In this document: in pieces, positions 1 to 4,533 of the stretch | How the letters are laid out: each line of letters opens with the position of its first letter | Position numbering within the stretch: position 1 is the first letter of the stretch | Origin: an uncultured Lachnospiraceae bacterium | GTDB lineage: Bacteria > Bacillota > Clostridia > Lachnospirales > Lachnospiraceae | Direction of reading: 5' to 3' | Length of the DNA: 5,675 nt | Assembly (NCBI GenBank): GCA_937901625.1 | Contig: CALDIE010000285.1 | Location: forward strand, 1-5,675 | The notes under the pieces: generated by a model | Told to the model about the DNA's origin: nothing | The model's database searches: none | What the model saw: only the letters and a program-made list of their open reading frames with translations | Program-made: the position numbers and the translations under genes

Positions 1-338
1 TGAACCGGATGCTCGCGACGGATCTTTTAACGGAATTGGGCTTTGATGTGACGGCTGTGGAAAACGGACAGAAAGCCGTAGAGACCTTTGCCGGATCGGA
101 GACGGGATATTTTACCCTGATCCTTATGGATATCCGAATGCCTGTAAAGGACGGAATAGAGGCTTTAAAAGAGATCCGTTTGCTTGGCAGAGAGGACGCG
201 ACGCTGCCGGTCCTTGCCCTTACGGGCGACGCGGCCGGAGAGTCCGGTACGGATTACCGCTCGGAAGGCTTTGATAATGTCATGGTCAAGCCGTTTCGTA
301 AGATGACCGCAGAAGGATTACTGGATCGATATATCTAA
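1..338 (+). CDS. C-terminal receiver domain, probably of a hybrid sensor histidine kinase (5' truncated)
   Basis: The reading frame is already open at the window edge (first full codon at position 3) and ends with TAA at 336-338, so the true start lies upstream. The visible part is nearly a whole CheY-like receiver. Counting from the Met codon at position 9, it has the phospho-acceptor Asp41 in LILMDIRMPVKDG, the conserved Thr72 in LALTGD, and Lys94-Pro95 in VMVKPF. The leading Asn-Arg followed by a helix and an ENG turn is typical of the first helix of a receiver; the acidic pair that binds magnesium would lie just off the window. The protein ends about a dozen residues after KPF, so no DNA-binding output domain follows. 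That favours the tail of a hybrid kinase or a stand-alone receiver over a classical transcriptional regulator. It is probably cotranscribed with the racemase 23 bp downstream. Domain confidence is high; the identity of the full protein is inferred. Confidence 0.85.
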   Translation, partial: NRMLATDLLTELGFDVTAVENGQKAVETFAGSETGYFTLILMDIRMPVKDGIEALKEIRLLGREDATLPVLALTGDAAGESGTDYRSEGFDNVMVKPFRKMTAEGLLDRYI

Positions 339-361
339 AATAAGAAGGCGAAAGCACAGAT

Positions 362-1144
362 ATGAAGATAGGAATGTTTGACTCCGGGATCGGAGGGCTT
401 ACGGTTTTACAAAAAGCCATCGAGATGATGCCCGGAGAGGAGTATCATTATTATGCCGATGTGGATCATGTCCCTTACGGCAGCAAAACGGTGGAAGAGA
501 TCCAGATGTATTCCGGGGCGGCCACGAACTTTTTGATAGAAAAAGGCTGTGATGTGGTAGTGATCGCCTGTAACACCGCTACCAGCGCTGCCTGCCGGAT
601 GTTACGCGGCATGGTGGACACGCCCTTAGTGGGGATCGAACCGGCCGTAAAACCCGCCGTTGAAAGGGAAGAGGAACGGAAAGTACTGGTGATCGCTACG
701 CCGGTAACGGTCAGAGAACCCAAATTACATGATCTGGTCTTACGGGTTGATACCAGACACCAGGTGGAATTAAAAGCACTTCCGGGTCTGGTCGACTTTG
801 CCGAACACGGGGTCTTTGAGGGCGATGAGGTCGATGCTTATCTTAAAGAGGAACTGGCATCCTTTTCCTGGGATGAATACGGAGTTTTAGTCTTTGGCTG
901 TACGCATTTTAATCATTTTGCCAAAAGTTTAAGAAAAGTGACCGGACCGGGGGTAAAGATGATCGACGGAAGCGCGGGAACCGTCAGACGAGCCGGAGAT
1001 TTAACAAGACCCTGTCCCTCCGAAGGGCTTGCAACGCCCGTTATTCATTATTATCAAAGCGGTAGAGAGGTTACGGATCAAAAAACGCTTACCTTTTATT
1101 CCAATGTTTTGATCCACCTTAAACAGATGCAGGAATATATGTAG
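362..1144 (+). CDS. murI: Glutamate racemase
   Basis: A complete 260-residue protein of normal family length. It interconverts L- and D-glutamate in the cytoplasm, supplying D-Glu for peptidoglycan stem peptides. The family is cofactor-independent and uses two cysteines as acid/base. Both are visible: Cys70 in ACNTATSAA and Cys180 in FGCTHF, with His182 beside the second. The N-terminal FDSGIGGLTVL (Asp7, Ser8) and the VPYG motif (residues 37-40) are also standard. After GCTH, many family members have Tyr-Pro-Leu; here the sequence continues Phe-Asn-His-Phe, a local variant that I suspect is clade-specific. The start at 362 is preceded by an AGAAGG site at 343-348. The 23-bp gap from the receiver gene suggests a shared transcript. 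No clear intrinsic terminator follows before secG. The symbol racE is used for the same enzyme in some Firmicutes. Confidence 0.94.
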   Translation: MKIGMFDSGIGGLTVLQKAIEMMPGEEYHYYADVDHVPYGSKTVEEIQMYSGAATNFLIEKGCDVVVIACNTATSAACRMLRGMVDTPLVGIEPAVKPAVEREEERKVLVIATPVTVREPKLHDLVLRVDTRHQVELKALPGLVDFAEHGVFEGDEVDAYLKEELASFSWDEYGVLVFGCTHFNHFAKSLRKVTGPGVKMIDGSAGTVRRAGDLTRPCPSEGLATPVIHYYQSGREVTDQKTLTFYSNVLIHLKQMQEYM

Positions 1145-1173
1145 CGGGGTGCAGGTATTTTCAGTGAAATGAC

Positions 1174-1202
1174 TTGCAATTTGCGCGGGGATATGGTACA
1201 TT
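1174..1202 (+). promoter_or_regulatory. Candidate sigma-A promoter for secG
   Basis: TTGCAA (1174-1179) and TACATT (1197-1202) are separated by 17 bp, and a TG at 1194-1195 gives an extended -10 (TGGTACATT). Each hexamer matches the consensus at four of six positions. The site lies in the 89-bp gap between the racemase stop and the secG start, with initiation expected near 1209. This is a pattern match only; secG could also be reached by read-through from the racemase. Confidence 0.45.
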
Positions 1203-1233
1203 TAGGTCTGTTCGATAGTTGGAGGTTTGACTT

Positions 1234-1470
1234 ATGTTGAGAATTGTTTTGACAACGTTATTTATAATTGTCTGTGTTGCATTGGTTGTAGTTGTTATGA
1301 TGCAGAAAGACCGTGATTCCGGTTTGGGATCTCTTGCCGGTTCTTCCGACAGCACATATTGGGGGAAGAACAGCGGACGTTCCATGGAGGGTGTTTTGAT
1401 CAAGCTGACCAGAGGTTTGTCGATCGCGGCATTGGTGCTTGCCATTGTGTTGAATCTGACAAAGTTCTGA
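1234..1470 (+). CDS. secG: Preprotein translocase subunit SecG
   Basis: A small membrane protein of 78 residues, the usual SecG size. SecG is the accessory subunit of the SecYEG channel and assists SecA-driven protein export across the cytoplasmic membrane. Two hydrophobic helices are visible, about residues 3-23 and 61-75, joined by a polar Gly/Ser-rich loop. Right after helix one comes the conserved stretch MMQKDRDSGLGSLAG, and the loop has the WGKNSGRSMEG stretch typical of the family. A strong GGAGG at 1221-1225 sits 8 nt before the ATG. An intrinsic terminator begins 33 bp after the stop codon, so secG may be a single-gene transcript or the last gene of the racemase unit. In many Firmicutes secG is followed by rnr and smpB; here smpB comes next directly. 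Confidence 0.95.
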   Translation: MLRIVLTTLFIIVCVALVVVVMMQKDRDSGLGSLAGSSDSTYWGKNSGRSMEGVLIKLTRGLSIAALVLAIVLNLTKF

Positions 1471-1503
1471 TCCTGTAAGACATCTTGTTTCAATGAATTT
1501 TGG

Positions 1504-1541
1504 ATCCGGTTCGATATGCATTCGAATCGGATTTTTTCTTT
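1504..1541 (+). terminator. Intrinsic terminator after secG
   Basis: An 11-bp stem pairs 1504-1514 (ATCCGGTTCGA) with 1522-1532 (TTCGAATCGGAT less its first base overlap), with one G-U pair and a 7-nt loop. It is followed at once by a run of T residues (1532-1537) and further T-rich sequence to 1541. This is a textbook rho-independent signal. It separates secG from smpB, so smpB needs read-through or its own start signal in the 46 bp that remain. Confidence 0.88.
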
Positions 1542-1549
1542 ATATATCG

Positions 1550-1574
1550 GCCGGAGATGTGAAGAAGGTCCGGC
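1550..1574 (+). promoter_or_regulatory. Small GC-rich hairpin just before the smpB ribosome binding site
   Basis: GCCGGA (1550-1555) is the exact reverse complement of TCCGGC (1569-1574), with a 13-nt purine-rich loop. The hairpin ends 2 nt before the Shine-Dalgarno sequence of smpB. The pairing is seen in the sequence; any role in smpB translation or mRNA stability is inference. Confidence 0.35.
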
Positions 1575-1576
1575 AT

Positions 1577-1583
1577 GGAGGAG
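1577..1583 (+). promoter_or_regulatory. Ribosome binding site that fixes the smpB start
   Basis: GGAGGAG lies 4-6 nt before the ATG at 1588. The same frame is open further upstream to an ATG at 1516, but that codon lies inside the loop of the secG terminator and has no Shine-Dalgarno sequence, so 1588 is the start used here. Confidence 0.85.
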
Positions 1584-1587
1584 TAAG

Positions 1588-2052
1588 ATGAAAGAGAAAG
1601 GCACCAAATTGGTGGCAAACAACAAAAAGGCATATTTTGATTATTTCATCGAAGAGAAATATGAAGCGGGGATCGCGTTGGCCGGGACGGAGGTCAAGTC
1701 GTTGCGCCAGGGTAAGTGTTCGATCAAGGAGGCTTATGTACGTGTGGAAAACGGTGAGGTATATGTAGTCGGTATGAACATAAGCCCCTACGAGCAGGGA
1801 AACATTTTTAACCGTGATCCGCTGCGCACCAGAAAGCTTTTGCTTCATAAGTCGGAGATCGCAAAATTAGCGGGAGTCGTACAGCAGACAGGTTATACGC
1901 TGATGCCCTTACAGGTATATTTTAAGGACGGACGGGCCAAGTTGGAGATCGGGGTTGCCAGAGGTAAAAAGAACTACGACAAACGTGAATCGATCGCGAA
2001 GAAAGATTTAAGAAGGGAACTTGAGAGGGACTTTAAAGTTAAGAATCTATAG
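1588..2052 (+). CDS. smpB: SsrA-binding protein SmpB
   Basis: The protein is 154 residues when started at 1588, the normal SmpB length. SmpB binds the tRNA-like end of tmRNA, delivers it to stalled ribosomes and occupies the empty decoding centre during trans-translation. Visible family features are the N-terminal VANNKKAYFDYFIEE, the core LAGTEVKSLRQGK (residues about 31-43), and the basic C-terminal tail with GKKNYDKR (126-133). The tail continues as Lys/Arg-rich sequence that is predicted to form the helix entering the mRNA channel. Its RNA partner is encoded 76 bp downstream, the classic arrangement. In that gap a short TCAACA/TGTTGA hairpin (2064-2078) has no T-run and does not look like a terminator, so smpB transcription may continue into ssrA. 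Confidence 0.96.
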   Translation: MKEKGTKLVANNKKAYFDYFIEEKYEAGIALAGTEVKSLRQGKCSIKEAYVRVENGEVYVVGMNISPYEQGNIFNRDPLRTRKLLLHKSEIAKLAGVVQQTGYTLMPLQVYFKDGRAKLEIGVARGKKNYDKRESIAKKDLRRELERDFKVKNL

Positions 2053-2084
2053 TGATCCGGGCCTCAACACCTTGTTGAAGCCGC

Positions 2085-2113
2085 TTGCTTTTCGATGTTT
2101 GTTGGATTATGAT
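2085..2113 (+). promoter_or_regulatory. Candidate sigma-A promoter for ssrA
   Basis: TATGAT (2108-2113, five of six consensus bases) lies 17 bp after TTGCTT (2085-2090, which keeps the TTG). Initiation would fall near 2120, only about 9 nt before the mature tmRNA 5' end at 2129, which fits a stable RNA with a short leader trimmed by RNase P. Confidence 0.6.
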
Positions 2114-2128
2114 ATAGAAAGCAGATAC

Positions 2129-2462
2129 GGGCCTGACAGGTTTCGACGGGGCACTTTAAGTTGAAGAAGCTATCCGCAGGTATGCGTTAAATCCAAAATT
2201 TAAAATAAACGCTGAAGACAATTTAGCATTAGCTGCCTAAGCGCAGCTCGTCCGCTCTAGAGCACCTACACTTTAGAATCCGGGCGTCGAGCTTGTAGGA
2301 AACGGACATCTTAAGCTTTGCGGGTGTTGCAGATGTATGAAGCTACTGAAACCGTTACGGCGTCTACGACGGGGCGGCAGAGGGAATGTTAACCGGTAGA
2401 CTACGATAGTAGAAGGGCGATGGCGAGTGTTTCGGACAGGGGTTCAATTCCCCTCAGGTCCA
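2129..2462 (+). ncRNA. ssrA: Transfer-messenger RNA (tmRNA, 10Sa RNA)
   Basis: This RNA rescues stalled ribosomes: charged with alanine, it acts first as a tRNA and then as a short mRNA that adds a degradation tag. The 5' end GGGCCTG (2129-2135) pairs with CAGGTCC (2455-2461) to give the 7-bp acceptor stem. The third pair is G-U, the alanyl-tRNA synthetase identity element. The TTCGAC block (2142-2147) and the T-arm AGGGG-TTCAATT-CCCCT (2438-2454) are canonical. The discriminator base is A2462 and is followed by TCC, so the 3' CCA is not encoded and must be added. The tag frame lies at 2211-2240. The gene is one continuous piece, not permuted. No terminator is evident before the next gene, so mature ends would come from processing. 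Confidence 0.96.
2211..2240 (+). other. tmRNA tag-peptide reading frame (AEDNLALAA)
   Basis: Starting from resume codon GCT at 2211, the frame reads AEDNLALAA and then a single TAA at 2238-2240. The LAA end is the signal recognised by ClpXP-type proteases. The end of the tag frame lies in a hairpin: AGCTGC (2231-2236) pairs with GCAGCT (2243-2248), putting the stop codon in the 6-nt loop. This matches the helix that closes the mRNA-like region in other tmRNAs. The resume codon is assigned by resemblance to known tags. Confidence 0.88.
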
Positions 2463-2506
2463 TCCGGTTGTTACAGTAAAGGGGAACGGTTGGTTTGTGA
2501 GGGAGC

Positions 2507-3208
2507 ATGGAAGCGTTAACAAAAGAGATTGAAGAAAGGCTGTTTTTGCTTCAGGATAAAAAATACCGTACATTTCAGTTAAGCCTGATCCCGACGGTAC
2601 GGGAAGATTCGGTTATCGGAGTAAGGACGCTTGAGCTCAGAAAATATGCGAAGGAATTATTGCAGCGGGACGAAGATGAGGTAAAGTATTTTTTGCGGGA
2701 AGTGCCTCATACGTACTTTGATGAAAACCAGCTGCATGCTTTTATCATATCGGAGATAAAGGAATTTGACCGTTGTATCGCGGAGGTGATCCTCTTTCTT
2801 CCCTATGTGGATAACTGGGCTACCTGTGACCAGATGTCTCCGAAGATCTTTAAAAAGCACAGGCATAAGTTAATGGAATATATCCGGTACTGGATCCTTT
2901 CGGAGGAAACCTATACGGTCCGGTTCGCGGTCGGGATGCTGATGCAGCATTATCTGGACGAGGATTTCGATCCGTCGTATCTTGAACTGGTTGCTTCGAT
3001 CCGTTCCGGGGAGTATTACATCAATATGATGATCGCATGGTATTTTGCCACGGCACTGGCAAAACAGTACGAAGCGGCGCTTCCCTACCTTGTCGATCAC
3101 CGTTTGGATGAATGGACGCACAATAAGACGATACAGAAGGCAAGCGAGAGTCTGAGGATCCCGGAAGATCATAAACAGACATTGAGGGACTTAAAAATTT
3201 TAAAATGA
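2507..3208 (+). CDS. DNA alkylation repair protein, AlkD family (HEAT-like)
   Basis: A 233-residue protein, close to the length of characterised AlkD enzymes, and mostly alpha-helical as expected for a HEAT-like fold. AlkD glycosylases remove bulky or cationic N3- and N7-alkylated purines without flipping the base. The family start (DKKYRTFQLSLIP, residues 17-29) and the VRTLELRKYAKEL helix are visible. The active-site stretch VDNWATCD provides Trp104 and Asp108, spaced four residues apart as in Bacillus AlkD. Arg139 in the YTVRFAV helix is a plausible third residue. The start is fixed because an in-frame TGA lies at 2498-2500, nine bases before the ATG. The ribosome site is unusually close: GAGG at 2499-2502, only 4 nt away. 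It lies 44 bp after the tmRNA and ends at its own terminator. Some family members have lost glycosylase activity, so activity is inferred. Confidence 0.88.
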   Translation: MEALTKEIEERLFLLQDKKYRTFQLSLIPTVREDSVIGVRTLELRKYAKELLQRDEDEVKYFLREVPHTYFDENQLHAFIISEIKEFDRCIAEVILFLPYVDNWATCDQMSPKIFKKHRHKLMEYIRYWILSEETYTVRFAVGMLMQHYLDEDFDPSYLELVASIRSGEYYINMMIAWYFATALAKQYEAALPYLVDHRLDEWTHNKTIQKASESLRIPEDHKQTLRDLKILK

Positions 3209-3215
3209 TATATTC

Positions 3216-3260
3216 ACCTTCAACAGTCCAGGGTAACATCCTTCGTGTTGAAGGTTTTTT
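3216..3260 (+). terminator. Intrinsic terminator after the AlkD-type gene
   Basis: A perfect 10-bp stem pairs ACCTTCAACA (3216-3225) with TGTTGAAGGT (3246-3255). It is followed by six T residues (3255-3260) and more AT-rich sequence. The 20-nt loop is longer than usual. It would end any transcript that began at ssrA or at the repair gene. Confidence 0.85.
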
Positions 3261-3274
3261 GTATATTTTACACA

Positions 3275-3301
3275 TTTACAAGGAGATAGCCTTGTTATAA
3301 A
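3275..3301 (+). promoter_or_regulatory. Candidate promoter for the permease gene
   Basis: TTTACA (3275-3280) resembles a -35 box. TATAAA (3296-3301), preceded by TGT, makes an extended -10 element. The spacing is 15 bp, shorter than ideal; an alternative -10, TAAACT at 3298-3303, gives 17 bp. It lies just after the preceding terminator and would leave a leader of about 80 nt. Confidence 0.4.
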
Positions 3302-3391
3302 CTACGAAAATGTGAAAAGGTGACCACGAAAAGAGGCGCCGGTTCTTTGCTTGGAAGGGTTGGGCGTCCGGAAGGAGAGGCAGCGGTATGA
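3290..3391 (+). pseudogene. Possible remnant of the 3' end of a lost upstream gene
   Basis: The frame from 3290 (after a TAG at 3287-3289) stays open for 33 codons. It ends with a TGA at 3389-3391 that overlaps the permease ATG in an ATGA junction. Only a GTG at 3320 could start it internally, which would give 23 residues. The peptide is Gly/Arg-rich, ends EGEAAV and matches nothing I recognise. The ATGA overlap is typical of coupled operon genes, so this could be the tail of a deleted partner gene. However, an open stretch this short is also expected by chance. Confidence 0.18.
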
Positions 3392-4371
3392 CAAATCTGA
3401 TCACGCTTATACAGGCGGCCATCTTCTTCGGAACCGTTATCATGTTTGGATGTATCGGTGAGATCCTCACGGAAAAAGTGGGAAACTTAAACCTTGGAGT
3501 CCCCGGCGTAATGTATATGGGAGGTATCGCTTCTTTAGCCGGAGTGTATATCTATGAGGGAAGTACGGAAACCCCGAATAAAATCGTATGCGTCATCATT
3601 GCGCTGACTTGCGCGTTTGCCGCATCGGCGTTAGGCGGACTGGTATATGCCTTTTTAACCATTACCTTACGGACCAATCAGAATGTGACCGGTCTTACCT
3701 TGACGATCTTCGGATCCGGTATCGCGAATTTTTTTGGCGGTTCCTTAAATACCCTTACCGGAAAGTTTGAACAGATCGCGGTTTCGGCCACATCCTCCGC
3801 GTTTCTGGCAACGATCCCGGCGCTTGCGAATCTGGGGATCGTCGGAAAACTGTTTTTTTCCTACGGATTTATGGTTTATCTGGCGATCATCCTGGCGTTG
3901 GTAATGCAGTATTTTCTGAATCATATGAGAAGAGGACTAAACCTCCGGGCGGTCGGAGAAAACCCCGCAACGGCCGATGCTTCCGGTATCGCTGTTATCC
4001 GTTGCAAATATCCGGCAATCTGTATCGGTTGCGGTATCTGTGGTTTCGGCGGCGTATATTATGTTATGGATTACATCAAGGGAACCTGGGCAAATGACGG
4101 CGGGATCGAAAAGCTTGGCTGGTTAGCCGTTGCGCTGGTGATCTTTACCACATGGAAAGCGAAGAATGCCATACCGGGAGCCTATCTGTTCGGAATCCTT
4201 TACTGGATGTATCTGTATATTCCGGGACTTACGAGAAGTTCCCAGGAGATCTTTAAGATGTTGCCGTATGTTGTAACACTGATCGTACTGATCTTTGCCA
4301 GTCTTAAGAACAATAAGGAAAAGCAGCCGCCCAAGGCTTTGGGACAGGCGTATTTCAGGGAGGAAAGATAA
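3388..4371 (+). CDS. ABC transporter permease, nucleoside/simple-sugar type (NupQ/YufQ-like)
   Basis: The 327-residue protein is an integral membrane subunit of a branched-chain amino acid/ribose-type ABC importer. About eight or nine hydrophobic helices can be seen, for example near residues 5-24, 36-56, 65-92, 99-117, 152-176, 206-226, 241-256, 259-277 and 289-306. The signature loop RGLNLRAVGENPATADASGI (about 183-202) faces the ATPase in this family. The early GEILTEKVGNLNLGVPGVMYMGG segment matches the YufQ/NupQ group, which works with a BMP-type lipoprotein, an ATPase and a second permease to import nucleosides. None of these partners is adjacent. The ribosome site AAGGAG (3372-3377) lies 10 nt upstream. 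The stop overlaps a further ATG by one base (TAATG). The substrate is not shown by the sequence, and the lone permease must rely on subunits encoded elsewhere or be non-functional. Confidence 0.85.
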   Translation: MTNLITLIQAAIFFGTVIMFGCIGEILTEKVGNLNLGVPGVMYMGGIASLAGVYIYEGSTETPNKIVCVIIALTCAFAASALGGLVYAFLTITLRTNQNVTGLTLTIFGSGIANFFGGSLNTLTGKFEQIAVSATSSAFLATIPALANLGIVGKLFFSYGFMVYLAIILALVMQYFLNHMRRGLNLRAVGENPATADASGIAVIRCKYPAICIGCGICGFGGVYYVMDYIKGTWANDGGIEKLGWLAVALVIFTTWKAKNAIPGAYLFGILYWMYLYIPGLTRSSQEIFKMLPYVVTLIVLIFASLKNNKEKQPPKALGQAYFREER

Positions 4372-4427
4372 TGAGACTGCCCGAGGAACGGATGCGCTGT
4401 CAACTCGTTCCTGAATACTGTCAGTGA
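4371..4427 (+). CDS. Short 18-codon ORF with a strong ribosome site, possibly a truncated gene start
   Basis: The ATG overlaps the permease stop by one base (TAATG). It is preceded by a near-ideal GGGAGGA (4358-4364) at 6-nt spacing, so ribosomes ending the permease should start here. The product is MRLPEERMRCQLVPEYCQ, ended by TGA at 4425-4427. I do not recognise it firmly. The opening MRLPEE, and the residues after the TGA if read through, loosely resemble the N-terminus of RsmF-type rRNA methyltransferases, which would make it the stump of a lost gene. Alternatives are a leader peptide or a genuine small protein. The strong start signal is observed; the rest is inference. Confidence 0.3.
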   Translation: MRLPEERMRCQLVPEYCQ

Positions 4428-4440
4428 CAGGCTTTTGCCT
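4384..4440 (+). other. Tandem short inverted repeats after the permease
   Basis: Three small hairpins follow one another. AGGAACG (4384-4390) pairs with CGTTCCT (4406-4412). CTGTCA (4418-4423) and TGACAG (4425-4430) flank a single G. AGGC (4429-4432) pairs with GCCT (4437-4440) around TTTT. The first lies inside the 18-codon ORF. None is followed by a T-run, so I do not call a terminator, although they could protect the 3' end of the permease mRNA. Confidence 0.35.
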
Positions 4441-4444
4441 CTAA

Positions 4445-4504
4445 ATGATGTTATGAATTGATCCGTTGCTAAAGCAACTCTCGCAATTTTGACCCCAACA
4501 TCAT
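4445..4504 (+). other. 60-bp nested inverted repeat in the permease-GH5 gap
   Basis: Three nested pairings share one axis. The outer arms are ATGATGTT (4445-4452) and AACATCAT (4497-4504), an exact 8-bp match. The middle arms are GAATTG (4455-4460) and CAATTT (4484-4489), with one G-U pair. The inner arms are GTTGC (4465-4469) and GCAAC (4474-4478), around a TAAA loop. As RNA this would fold into one interrupted hairpin; as DNA it could be a regulator-binding region. The outer right arm overlaps the first base of the TATAAT of the next gene. There is no T-run after it, so it is not a standard terminator. Confidence 0.45.
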
Positions 4505-4509
4505 ATAAT
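4504..4509 (+). promoter_or_regulatory. Perfect -10 hexamer (TATAAT) before the GH5 gene
   Basis: TATAAT at 4504-4509 would start transcription near 4516, leaving a leader of about 18 nt that still includes the AGGAG ribosome site (4520-4524). The position expected for a -35 box (around 4481-4486, TCGCAA) matches poorly, which suggests an activator-dependent promoter or an alternative pairing of TTGACC (4489-4494) with a weak -10 near 4512. The gap 4372-4533 holds no other gene that I can support. Confidence 0.5.
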
Positions 4510-4533
4510 CATAAATAACAGGAGATAAGAAAA

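Noticed and set aside
1516..1587. Upstream extension of the smpB frame from an ATG at 1516
   Set aside because: The codon lies in the loop of the secG terminator, has no ribosome site, and the added residues do not resemble SmpB; ATG 1588 has an ideal site and gives the family length.
1161..1625. Minus-strand frame of 154 codons covering secG
   Set aside because: It is an antisense shadow of secG and the flanking terminator, with no homology that I can see.
2064..2078. Hairpin TCAACA-CCT-TGTTGA after smpB as a terminator
   Set aside because: The stem is only 6 bp, the loop is 3 nt, and no T-run follows directly.
2460..2462. Encoded CCA at the tmRNA 3' end
   Set aside because: These bases are the last two acceptor-stem positions and the discriminator A; the 7-bp stem with its G-U third pair only works if CCA is added after 2462.
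3334..3371. Riboswitch in the permease leader
   Set aside because: GGCGCC and two CCGG sites are present, but I could not build a convincing aptamer or a terminator/antiterminator pair.
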